From: Theodoxus fluviatilis | Lineage: Eukaryota > Mollusca > Gastropoda > Cycloneritida > Neritidae | Reading direction: 5' to 3' | NCBI GenBank assembly: GCA_034096865.1 | Contig: JAWQFJ010017343.1 | Coordinates: 15,001-79,000, forward strand | DNA length: 64,000 nt | Part shown: positions 1 through 10,108 of the stretch, one piece after another | Position numbering within the stretch: position 1 is the stretch's first letter | How the letters are laid out: every line of letters begins with the position of its first letter | Made by a program: the position numbers and the translations under genes | The notes under the pieces: model-generated | Database searches by the model: none | Told to the model about the DNA's origin: nothing | The model's input: the letters and a program-made list of their open reading frames with translations, nothing else

Positions 1-998
1 TGAAATGAGCTTTTCATGGTTCTATAGAAGGCAAATCGGTCTCCACTGCCGAGCTTAGCACACCATTCCTGCCTGAAGCAATCTCTTAATCTTTGTTCTA
101 CTGTTTTCAATACGCTTGTTTCATTCGTACATCCTCCATTTGCCCAAACAAAATTATAGCCTATTCTGGACAAGAAATTTTCAATGCTCTTAGCCCAGTT
201 TAGTTCTGTTGGCAGGCTGGTATTGATGAGCATCAGGTAGGCTTGCTTTGGAAGTCTGTCTATTGGCATTTTGACAAGCTTAAACCAATATCTTAATGCT
301 CTCAGCAAAGCCATCACGGTAAGGGGATACCTTCCAGTCTCACCATAAATCATAGTATTTGGTGATCTCACGTCCAGACCCATAAACCGTTTGCAAGCGA
401 ACATATGCGTTTTGTCTATGTCGTCACACTTTTTTATCCCCCATATCTCTGCCCCACACAAGAGGGCTGGTGTAATTTGAGAATCGAACAGCTTAAAGAA
501 AACAAAACTGTTCAGACTACGCAAGCTCTTCATTGTCTTGAGCAACTGTATAACCTTCTGTTTTTCTCTGACTGCTTGGTAATCTAATGCCACGTAAACA
601 GAGAGTTTGGTGGAAAACATATATCCCAGGTATTTGTATCTGTTTACAGTCTCCAGCTGCCCTCCGTTTAAAAACCACTTTTCACCACTCGTCAGATAGC
701 CCCCTCTGCGAAAAGCCATAACTTTGGTTTTTTCATTGTTCACTATTAGTCCAAGCTTTTTTTAGATGTATTCTAAGTTGGTGATTTGGTTTTGTAAGTC
801 GACTGGTGTGGTAGATAGCAGCACGACATCGTCTGCGAACAGGAGTAAAATAATTCCATGGTACCAGGTAAGAATTGTATTCCGTGTTGCCCTCGTTCTC
901 GGATATAATCAGCAGCATACGAAATGTACAAAGAAAATATCGTCGGCGACTCACTTGCCTCTTGTCTTACGCCAACCAGGCATTCAAATAGTTCAGAG

Positions 999-1000
<2 letters not shown>
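1..1000 (-). mobile_element. LINE fragment: end of reverse transcriptase and C-terminal region
   Basis: The minus strand reads, with frameshifts, through CLVGVRQ, SLYI, a FADD catalytic box (about 850-860), EKTKVMAFRRGG, FKYLGY-like motifs, a conserved GETGRYPL stretch and a C-terminal domain that runs off the window start. Residue by residue it parallels the larger LINE at 10.1-13.9 kb, so both belong to one clade. Breaks near 760 and 860, and a (GT)n array replacing the sequence upstream of about 1000, make it a dead copy. Its 3' end lies outside the window. Confidence 0.9.

Positions 1001-1056
<56 letters not shown>
1001..1056. repeat. (AC)n microsatellite
   Basis: About 28 CA units, lying between the truncated LINE and the 3' end (minus-strand sense) of a tRNA-like SINE. 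The array may have grown from that SINE's GT-rich tail. Confidence 0.98.
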
Positions 1057-1059
<3 letters not shown>

Positions 1060-1062
<3 letters not shown>

Positions 1063-1195
1063 AAAAACCAGGTCGGGTTCGAACCCACAACCTCTCGAAA
1101 AAAGAGAGAGAAAAAAAGTTTCAGCGCAGAATCGAACCTGGTCATGCATGACCAAGAGTCCAACGCTCTAAGAAGCTGAGCCATTAGAGAATTGA
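1060..1195 (-). mobile_element. tRNA-derived SINE head
   Basis: On the minus strand a Pol III A box (TGGCTCAGcttcTTAGAGC) is followed by a B box (GGTTCGATTC) at tRNA spacing, then a T/C-rich stretch and a second GGTTCGAACCC, ending in TTTTTTGTG and the (GT)n array. This is a SINE layout. A clean tRNA cloverleaf is not evident, so it is not called a tRNA gene. Confidence 0.6.
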
Positions 1196-1451
1196 TATGA
1201 CGGAGTGTTTGTAAAGCATTGATAACGTTCTTTTCCGTAAACCCCCTTGCAAGCTATCGGCCCAGGAAACAATCGACCATATATTTTAAACATGATGGAT
1301 AGGTTCAGGAAGCTCCTATTATGACATGTATTGTTTTGCTTTGGCATGTCATAGACGCTGAATTAACACTCACACAGTCACACAGAGGAGGAGGTGTATT
1401 ATAGATGTTCACCCCAGACATGTGCATTGCAGCATTCGTACTCATTCACGC

Positions 1452-1477
1452 ACAACAACAACAACAACAACAACAAC

Positions 1478-1562
<85 letters not shown>
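1452..1562. repeat. (AAC)n then (AAT)n microsatellite
   Basis: About nine AAC units pass directly into about 27 AAT units. Open frames of poly-Asn or poly-Ile here are artefacts. The flanks 1200-1450 and 1565-1720 show nothing recognisable. Confidence 0.98.
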
Positions 1563-1563
<1 letters not shown>

Positions 1564-1721
1564 AGACTACTTATACACCCATACATTCCCTAATAGGCAA
1601 GCTCATGGCGTTTACAATGAAAAGTCTACATTCATACAAAGCATTCCAACACTCGCACATTGCACAGTTGAAACAAAAAAGACTTTTAGTTTTAGTAGGA
1701 AAATATAACTCTGTTTGACCA

Positions 1722-2315
1722 CACTGGCTATTCCGTCAATTGAAATCTCAGGGGCGGAGGTTTCGAGTTTTCGACCTACATAAATCAATTTCTTTTCAAA
1801 CCTCGATTCTGAAAATTTGATACATTCAATCGGACCTAACTTCCAGTAAGTGTGCAAAATGCCAAGAAATCCGTCCAGTAGTTTTTGAGAAATCAGCCGT
1901 AAAGTCGGGACAGAGAGACAGACATGCACATAAAATCACGTCACGTTATTGATGACGTCACACATTTTGCAATTTCGCCATTCCATCAATCGACTATTTA
2001 GGGAGGTGCTTTCGAGTTTACGACCTTAAAAAACACTTTCTTTTCAAGCCTCGATTCGGAAAATTTGATACATTCAATCGGACCTAACTTCCAGTAAGTG
2101 TGCAAAATGTCAGTGAAATCCGTCCAGTAGTTGTTGAGAAATCAGCCGTTAAGTTGGGACAGACACACTGACAGACAGATAAAGTCTGTAGAACCTCCAG
2201 TAAACCTGGAGGGATAAAATCCAGATTTCTCCCATCCCAGGGATTGAACCACGGAACTGCGCCTCGCGTAGAATCAAACGCCAAAACGTACTCGCCTAAA
2301 TCAGCCGGTCAAAGA
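1722..2315 (-). mobile_element. tRNA-headed repeat with a tandemly duplicated ~249-bp body
   Basis: At about 2165-2315 the minus strand has a tRNA-like head with B box GGTTCAATCCC. It is followed by a body containing GGCTGATTTCTCAA, ACTACTGGACGGATTT and GAAGTTAGGTCCGATTG. The same body occurs twice, near 2185-1976 and 1930-1735, offset 249 bp and clearly diverged. It looks like a composite SINE or MITE; the family is not identified. Confidence 0.65.
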
Positions 2316-3528
2316 CAACTATGCTATGTGTTGTAACCCTGTGCGCGCCTGAACGAGTAAGAATGTATAAGGTGAACATCTATGACGCACCTTTCCCTGA
2401 GCGTGACTGAGAGAGTTGGTCCAACGTCTAGGGCGTGCCAAAAAACAAATAATCGTCCTAAAAGGAGCTTCGTCAACCTTCCATCATGTTTACAATCAAG
2501 GTGCTCAACTCACATTGCTTCTCCCTGCCACGATGTAAAACCAGGTGACAGTGAAGGTAGCAATGGCACACTCAGTGCGATTAATTAACCTTTGCATACA
2601 GCCATGAGCCAGTATCGGGCTGGAATGTTCCCCAGGGAGTGGAGTTGATACTGGTACGTGACTGCGTCCTATCTGTCCGTCACTGTCGTCAGGTGCAAGT
2701 GGAGGCTTGATCAACAGGCCCCGTGATCAGGGGGTAATGCGTTTAGACTGAGACCCAGACATAGGTGATGAGTAAGTAACAGTATAAAACCACTCCTGTA
2801 TGCCTAAAGACCAAATACTAGACACAGCAGAGTAACAGCCTTGACGCGTAGGGATCACATCCCAAGACAAGTCAGTCACAGCCCAGACATGCTCGAGGCG
2901 CAACCGAGACGCCTGAAAGCTACAGGTTGATCGAGTGCATTTCCTTTGGGACTTGGTCAACTTTGCGAGAGGTTTAATTGTACGAGGATGGAGTACGCAG
3001 AGACAAAGAGGAATAGAATAAAGATAGTGAAGCTCTGTAGACAGGAAAGATATACTATCTTTGGATCAGACTTTTTTCTGTCCTCACACAGAGCGTTACT
3101 GTATTCTTTCAGTAGAATGTATCAGTCTATTAAAAAAAATAGTGACGTGATACTCTGTAAGAAATCATCTGCGTCTTGCCCTCTTACTCCGTTCACCGCT
3201 GCATTTCATCTCTGGTAAATTCGCAAAGGGGGATGAGGGATGGAGTCGAGTGGGGATAGGGTGGAGGTAAAATGCGCGCTTTGTGGCTTAAATTAAACTG
3301 CAATTATCAAGAGTCTTATCCTGAAAATGTACGCTACAGTCACCCCACCTCCAACCCCCTCCCCATCCCCGTTGAAGGTCCAAATGAAAACAAACAAATG
3401 AGATATATCAATCCGTCGTGAATGCGTGAGGAAAAAGACATGCATTGGAATAATACAGGACTCTATGCAACGCTAATCAGGACTGCAAGAGAGGCAGTAT
3501 GGCCACAGTCACTTTGCACTCTGGCAGC
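2316..3528. other. Unassigned unique sequence
   Basis: Short open frames on both strands show no conserved motif, splice pattern or repeat homology that I can recognise. Confidence 0.6.
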
Positions 3529-3715
3529 GGATGGATGGACGATGTTTTACGGCCTATCAGCCTTTGTAAGCTATGTAAGACCATCAAGCACAAGATTCAC
3601 TAGAACAGTTTAGAATAAACGTTAAGGCAAGTCACAATGTCCCTAGTTATTCGCCTCGTACGAATCGCGTAGGGAGACACGGTGGGTCAAATCTTACCCC
3701 GAGCCCACAGGGGGA
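3529..3715 (-). mobile_element. Copy 1 of the ~190-bp retroposon family
   Basis: It matches 52945-53135 along its length: a GGAT run, ttttacggcctatcagcc, a middle with actagaacagtttaga, tagttattcgcctc, cgaatcgcgtaggga, and an end of ggtgggtc...ccccga.cccac.gggg. On the minus strand the 5' end folds as GTGGG...CCCAC and the 3' end is a (TCC/CCAT)n tail. Confidence 0.8.
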
Positions 3716-4170
3716 CTATGGCAGCGGAGAAAGGAGGGTAAAGAGTAAAACGCAGCACTATTAACCCATCCACGACACACCCCTTTCTCGCGGGAAATCG
3801 CGTGGTCTCACAAGCAGGCCGCAAAATGGCATCAGCGAGAACGCCGACTGACTCGTTGCGTGGTATTCCGGACAGCATTTGTGTATCATTTTTGCCAGAC
3901 AGTGAGAAGATTTCTCACACTGTGATAGATAGGGGTATTAATAAATACTACTCATGTTATTTAGACGATATTAGGATCTATGAGCAAGAGGATTCAACGG
4001 TGGAGGTGACAGCTCGGTGCTTCAGATCAATGCGAAAAAATGAACCACCACATCGACTATCCAGTCCAGCGCAGGCCGGGCTACCAAGTTGTCGAGTGAA
4101 TGTCGGAGGATGTCTTACAGCGAGCGTTTAGAGTCAGGTCAGTTTGGTAGGAACAGCCTTCGCCCATGGG
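3716..4170. other. Unassigned sequence
   Basis: There is a short open frame at 3802-4131 without recognisable similarity. No repeat or RNA signature is seen. Confidence 0.5.
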
Positions 4171-4175
4171 GTGTG

Positions 4176-4206
4176 TGAATGTGTGTGTGTGTGTGTGTGT
4201 GTTGTG

Positions 4207-4284
<78 letters not shown>
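4176..4284. repeat. (GT)n microsatellite
   Basis: Interrupted GT array of about 50 units. Confidence 0.98.
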
Positions 4285-4285
<1 letters not shown>

Positions 4286-4361
4286 ACACGCTTGAGATCG
4301 CAATAGAGGGTAAGTGAACTAACAGTGCGAGGCTTATATAGAGTGAGTCCACGGGTTTTGC

Positions 4362-4485
4362 GCCCGAGAGAGCAGAGTACTCAAGAGAGTGCAGAGTACG
4401 AGAGAGAGTGCAGAGTACAAGAGAGATTGATTGATTGATTCTTTATTTATCAAGGATGAAATTTTAGGCATTTCTGCCTTTCTTA

Positions 4486-4536
<51 letters not shown>

Positions 4537-4663
4537 GAGTACGAGAGAGAGAGAGAGAGTACAGAGTACGAGAGAAGAGAGAGAGAGAGGGGGGGGGGGG
4601 TTTGAGTGCAGAGTACTCGAAAGAGAGAGAGTGCAGAATACTCGAGAGAGAGCGCAGAATACT

Positions 4664-4729
<66 letters not shown>

Positions 4730-4748
4730 CAGAGTACGAGAGTGCAGA

Positions 4749-4816
<68 letters not shown>
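4362..4816. repeat. (GA)n array with interspersed gtgcagagtacgaga units
   Basis: Long GA runs alternate with the unit agtgcagagtacgag (and a tactcgag variant). The same unit occurs on both sides of the LINE 3' tail at 4427-4490, so the tail is embedded in the array. Confidence 0.95.
4427..4490 (-). mobile_element. LINE 3'-end fragment (hairpin plus A-rich tail)
   Basis: On the minus strand a hairpin (AGGCAGAAATGCCT) is followed by TTGATAAATAAAG and (AATC)n, then the (TC)n array. It is closely similar to the 3' end of the LINE at 56899-58527, where the hairpin is AGGCAGATATGCCT. Only the 3' end is present. Confidence 0.75.
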
Positions 4817-4817
<1 letters not shown>

Positions 4818-4997
4818 ACTAGTTACAGCTCAGACAGTGCTGTATTTGTGAGACCAGTGTGACCCAGCGAAGTCTGCGCTAAAAATAGACTAATTTCCGC
4901 GTCAGCGATTGGCTAAGCCCAGCGACCGCGTGGGCCGTGTGGATGAGTTAATACTGGCAAGCAGGCTAGAATGGACACAGGGCGAAAGCGTGTAGCG

Positions 4998-6845
4998 TAT
5001 GTGGTGTGGGGACTCGGGTGGGGCTCAGTGTATGTTGTGTGGGGACTGGAGTGGGCTCAGTGTATGTGGTGCGGGGACTGGGGTGGACCCCGTGTATGTG
5101 GTGCGGGGACTGGGGTGGACCCCGTGTATGTGGTGCGGGGACTGGGGTGGACCCCGTGTATGTGGTGCGGGGACTGGGGTGGACCCCGTGTATGTGGTGC
5201 GGGGACTGGGGTGGACCCCGTGTATGTGGTGCGGGGACTGGGGTGGACCCCGTGTATGTGGTGCGGGGACTGGGGTGGACCCCGTGTATGTGGTGTGGGG
5301 ACTGGGGTGGACCCCGTGTATGTGGTGCGGGGACTGGGGTGGACCCCGTGTATGTGGTGCGGGGACTGGGGTGGACCCCGTGTATGTGGTGCGGGGACTG
5401 GGGTGGACCCCGTGTATGTGGTGTGGGGACTGGGGTGGACCCCGTGTATGTGGTGCGGGGACTGGGGTGGACCCCGTGTATGTGGTGCGGGGACTGGGGT
5501 GGACCCCGTGTATGTGGTGTGAGGACTGGGGTGGACCCCGTGTATGTGGTGCGGGGACTGGGGTGGACCCGTGTATGTGGTGCGGGGACTGGGGTGGACC
5601 CCGTGTATGTGGTGCGGGGACTGGGTGGACCCCGTGTATGTGGTGTGAGGACTGGGGTGGACCCCGTGTATGTGGTGCGGGGACTGGGGTGGACCCCGTG
5701 TATGTGGTGCGGGGACTGGGGTGGACCCCGTGTATGTGGTGTGAGGACTGGGGTGGACCCCGTGTATGTGGTGCGGGGACTGGGGTGGACCCCGTGTATG
5801 TGGTGCGGGGACTGGGGTGGACCCCGTGTATGCGGTGTTGGGACTGGGGTGGACCCCGTGTATGTGGTGCGGGGACTGGGGTGGACCCCGTGTATGCGGT
5901 GTTGGGACTGGGGTGGACCCCGTGTATGTGGTGTGGGGACTGGGGTGGACCCCGTGTATGTGGTGCGGGGACTGGGGTGGACCCCGTGTATGTGGTGCGG
6001 GGACTGGGGTGGACCCCGTGTATGTGGTGTGAGGACTGGGGTGGACCCCGGGTATGTGGTGCGGGGACTGGGGGGACCCCGTGTATGTGGTGGCGGGGAC
6101 TGGGTGGACCCCGTGTATGCGGTGTTGGGACTGGGGTGGACCCCGTGTATGTGGTGCGGGGACTGGGGTGGACCCCGTGTATGCGGTGTTGGGACTGGGG
6201 TGGACCCCGTGTATGTGGTGCGGGGACTGGGGTGGACCCCGTGTATGCGGTGTTGGGACTGGGGTGGACCCCGTGTATGTGGTGTGGGGACTGGGGTGGA
6301 CCCCGTGTATGTGGTGCGGGGACTGGGGTGGACCCCGTGTATGTGGTGTGGAGACTGGGGTGGATCCCGTGTATGTGGTGTGAGGACTGGGGTGGACCCC
6401 GTGTATGTGGTGTGGGGACTGGGGTGGACCCCGTGTATGTGGTGTGGGGACTGGGGTGGACCCCGTGTATGTGGTGTGGGGACTCGGGTGGACCCCGTGT
6501 ATGTGGTGCGGGGACTGGAGTGGACCCCGTGTATGTGGTGTGGGGACTCGGGTGGATCCCGTGTATGTGGTGCGGGGACTGGAGTGGACCCCGTGTATGT
6601 GGTGTGGGGACGGGTGGATCCCGTGTATGTGGTGTGGGGACTGGGGTGGACCCCGTGTATGTGGTGCGGGGACTGGAGTGGACCCCGTGTATGTGGTGTG
6701 GGGACTGGGGTGGATCCCGTGTATGTGGTGTGGGGACTGGGGTGGACCCCGTGTATGTGGTGCGGGGACTGGGGTGGACCCCGTGTATGTGGTGTGGGGA
6801 CTGGGGTGGACCCCGTGTATGTGGTGTGGGGACTGGGGTGGGGAT
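4998..6845. repeat. 32-bp GC-rich minisatellite, about 58 copies
   Basis: The unit reads tggtgcggggactggggtgg followed by accccgtgtatg. It has two GGGG runs per unit (G-quadruplex potential) and a GGGGTGGACCCC hairpin. A tgcggtgttgg variant recurs every 64 bp (5831, 5895; 6118, 6182, 6246), a local two-unit higher-order repeat. Because 32 is not a multiple of 3, the three forward frames give the same 32-residue cycle and stay open together. Frames of 727 aa (+) and 701 aa (-) therefore follow from repeat composition and are not evidence of genes. Confidence 0.97.
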
Positions 6846-7246
6846 CAGACTACGCACTGCAGTGCCGGGGAGGCCGGGCTCCGAGGTGAATGAAGCGCTG
6901 CCAAGTGGCCGCCTGGCGGCACGCGTGCCTGGAGTGCCGGCGCCTTTGTGGAGGAGACACACGTACATGCCTCGCATTCCTGGCGTGCTTCCGGCCTCCG
7001 CCACCCTCCCTTGCCCCCAGTCCTCCTCGCTCTCCCCCTTGACCCACCCACTCCGCTCCGTGTACTCGCCCAAACCACTTCCACAGACCCACCCACCCGA
7101 CTCCCCTCGGCCACTCGAATGGCTGCTCATGCTAGACTGTGTACAAAGGTATAGATCAACTTGTCAACCTACTGTCGGATAACATGCCTATTTATCAAAC
7201 AACCTTCCTAATTAGCTCTTAACTACAAGTATGTGTATACACTGCG

Positions 7247-7248
<2 letters not shown>

Positions 7249-7331
<83 letters not shown>
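7249..7331. repeat. (CT)n microsatellite
   Basis: Near-perfect CT array of about 40 units. The stretch before it (6846-7248) is C-rich unique sequence with no recognisable gene. Confidence 0.98.
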
Positions 7332-7334
<3 letters not shown>

Positions 7335-7399
7335 GGAGGAGGGGAAGGAAAAGGAAGAGAAGACGGGGAGAGAGTGGCAGCAGCACTACACGTGGAAGC

Positions 7400-7470
7400 A
7401 CAAACTCGAAGTGAAGGAGCACGAACTGGAGGAGCACGAACTGGAGGAGCACAAACTGGAGGAGCACGAA
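7400..7470. repeat. 15-bp tandem repeat (ctggaggagcacgaa)
   Basis: Four to five copies. The length is a multiple of 3 and one frame reads ELEEH repeats, but it sits in a purine-rich tract without splice or domain support. Confidence 0.8.
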
Positions 7471-7519
7471 AACAAGAAGAATGAGATGAGCAGAAGGAGT
7501 GGGACCAGCAGACAAAAAA

Positions 7520-7762
<243 letters not shown>

Positions 7763-7931
7763 GGGAAAAACGGAGAAGGACGTGGAGGACGAGAAGGACG
7801 TGGAGGGCAAAGAGGACGAGTACAAAGAGAAAATCGACGGAGACGGAGACAACGACGAAGACGAAGGACAGAGACAACAAGGTCGAGAAAATTGACGATC
7901 ACACAAATGAGAAAGACTAAAAGGAACAGCT

Positions 7932-8167
7932 GGGCCCGTATTCACAACGGCGATTTATCTTTTTAACACTCGATTTATCCCCTAGCCCCGCGTTATCTTG
8001 ATCGGTTAGATAAGGTACGCTCGTCAGAGGCTCCTAGGTTGCACTTTGCTCTATATACTGGTTTCCAGCCAAGGGAGAGCGGAACAGGCAGTTGGAATCG
8101 TCAAAGTTTAGAGATATATCGGGGTTTAAATAAATCGCCGATAAATCGCCGTTGTGAATATGGGCCC
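7932..8167. mobile_element. MITE with 28-bp terminal inverted repeats
   Basis: The element is 236 bp. It begins GGGCCCGTATTCACAACGGC and ends with the reverse complement of the same sequence; the 28-bp arms differ at one base (position 7). Internal sequence extends the symmetry with further gataaatcg-type motifs. There is no transposase. A GGGCCC...TATTCAC terminus is common among non-autonomous DNA transposons, but I cannot assign the superfamily and no clear target duplication is visible. Confidence 0.85.
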
Positions 8168-8878
8168 TGAGGCTTATTTGTTCGTTTTCTGTCATTTTTT
8201 CCAGTTTAGTAGGAAGAATGCAAAAAATAATGTCATGGCTTTTATAAATGTATAAACAAGGATGGCCCTAGTTGCACCGTTGGCAAAGATCACGGTCGTA
8301 ACCATTGACGCTGCCCAACGACAACTGATGATATCTGCTTACTTACCTTTGTATGGCATGAAAAGAAGAAAACATCTACATTCTCGCGCACACTTACAAA
8401 AATACTGCATCTTCTGGCGTCAGCGGCCATTTCGTTAAAGCGCACTTCAAAAGTGACACGTGCTTTTGTCTCGTGTCGCGGTGACAACCATGTATCGACT
8501 TGAAAGACTTGCATAACTTTCGATCGCTGTTCAGTGCGTAGGATGACAGGTTGCAACGCAGACTTTACCTCACTCCTACGCAGACTGGGCTTTGGTGACT
8601 TCAAAGCATCTGACCTGAATTTGCAGCCGACAGCGACATCGGCATCCAGCCGACGCAAATGGGTCGTCTTTTTCCACCTGTCGGCCAGGACTGAGTGAGG
8701 ACGAGAAAATGGGTGACCCCATAAACATTGATGGACCAAGAGGTGTGGTTGGTGAGGGTTTCACAGCACTGTGTTTGCATCCTGGATCCAGGTACTCGCT
8801 GTCCATTTTGCTGACGAAATGCTTGGTAAAGCTGTATTAGGGGCGAAAGGATGTCACGGAGGATTGTGCGGAGAGTGA
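8168..8878. other. Unassigned sequence
   Basis: A 149-residue open frame on the minus strand (8290-8739) has no recognised motif. No repeat homology is seen. Confidence 0.5.
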
Positions 8879-8884
8879 GTGAGA

Positions 8885-8975
<91 letters not shown>

Positions 8976-9035
8976 CCCGAACGAACGATTTTATTTTTAG
9001 GCCGTCAGCCCATAGAACTGATGGTAATAATCATT
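8879..9035 (-). repeat. (GA)n array abutting a retroelement 3' tail
   Basis: GA units at 8879-8972 are followed by a segment that on the minus strand reads GGGCTGACGGCCTAAAAATA then AAATCGTTCGTTCGGG, that is, a hairpin plus A-rich tail. 9036-9073 is unassigned, and a (CT)n array follows at 9074-9112. Confidence 0.8.
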
Positions 9036-9069
9036 AAATGCTGCAGTTATACTGCTACCATGATGTAGT

Positions 9070-9112
<43 letters not shown>

Positions 9113-9113
<1 letters not shown>

Positions 9114-9595
9114 TATCTCCGGCTGTCATCTATTCATTAGCCGCTCCGTTCCTCTCCCTGGCTGCAACCACCACATGGATGTCTGGTCCCCAAGGAGTCA
9201 GCCCTCAGGGCAGCCGGCCCAGGCTGTCACCACCTTTCTCGCCCCTTTACTCTCTCTCCATGATTAATCGTCAACATTGGAACACGTGTTTTACCGTTAG
9301 AACGAGCTACCTGTTCTGGTGAATATGTCCATCCTTTTAAAAGTGGTTGCTTTTGCATGCTTTGGCAGACCCGCCACCATCAGGGGTATGGGCACATCGT
9401 CCCACCACGGCCCACTGAGTTCTGAAAAAGAGTACGGAGACCAAGAACTCGTTCGAGTCTTCCTTCCTACTGGAACCCCACCTGCACCCCATCATAATGA
9501 CACTAAATGTATAATAGTCACAATAGGCCAAATAGTATTCCGCATCATATACAAGGCTATGTGTTATCGGTGCATGTTTGCTCTCTCAGTTTTAG
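9113..9595. other. Unassigned sequence
   Basis: Only short open frames lacking motifs. No feature is recognised. Confidence 0.45.
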
Positions 9596-9599
9596 TGCA

Positions 9600-10050
9600 T
9601 ATTAGATATACATGACCACATTTCTGGTTTTCTGAATCATAATCCCATTTAGGAGACCAATACATTCTCTTCTTGTATCTGGATTTACAAATTGTGCAAA
9701 CTATTTTTCTCTCAATTTGACATAGGCATTACCATTCAACAACAATAAAATGCGTTTCATCCTCGACCACACTGCAAAATGGACAGATAGTGTCTCCAGT
9801 ATCGTTGTGCCTGTCACGCTGGTTAATTTCTGAACTATTTATTCCTAACCTGAAACAAATAAAGAAATCTGTCCATTTTGTAATAGAAAACCTAAGTATT
9901 TCTCGCGTCCAAACATGTCTTTCAAGGAGGAGTAGCACACACAACTATCGCTACTGCGGTTTCTATCATCCGACGACTGACGACAGCAGTCTTGCAGTAC
10001 TTGCTTTAAAAAATATGCCCCATTCCCTACAACTCTATTCAACCACCCAT
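9600..10050 (-). mobile_element. LINE C-terminal fragment
   Basis: Translated on the minus strand with a frameshift near 9850-9945, it gives SSLKDMFGREKYL, then RLGINSSE and ICPFCSVVEDETHFI. This matches the C-terminal cysteine motif of the neighbouring LINE (CPFCTDYVEDEIHFL). It is a separate, older copy ending against the (GA)n array. Confidence 0.75.
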
Positions 10051-10053
10051 ATG

Positions 10054-10105
<52 letters not shown>
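10051..10105. repeat. (GA)n microsatellite between two LINE copies
   Basis: About 26 GA units, directly followed by the (GACTTT)n-type 3' tail of the minus-strand LINE. Confidence 0.97.

Positions 10106-10108
<3 letters not shown>

Noticed and set aside
1115..1195. Functional tRNA gene
   Set aside because: A and B boxes are present, but a proper cloverleaf is not, and the sequence continues into a SINE body and GT tail.
4334..4862. Glu-Arg and Ser-Leu repeat frames
   Set aside because: Pure (GA)n/(CT)n translation. The same applies to comparable frames at 7219-7945, 14202-14595, 24202-24577, 36954-37204 and 56496-56979.
4999..7182. 727-residue forward frame and 701-residue reverse frame
   Set aside because: Both are products of a stop-free 32-bp repeat: the residue pattern cycles every 32 aa in all three forward frames. 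There is no signal peptide, domain or splice support.
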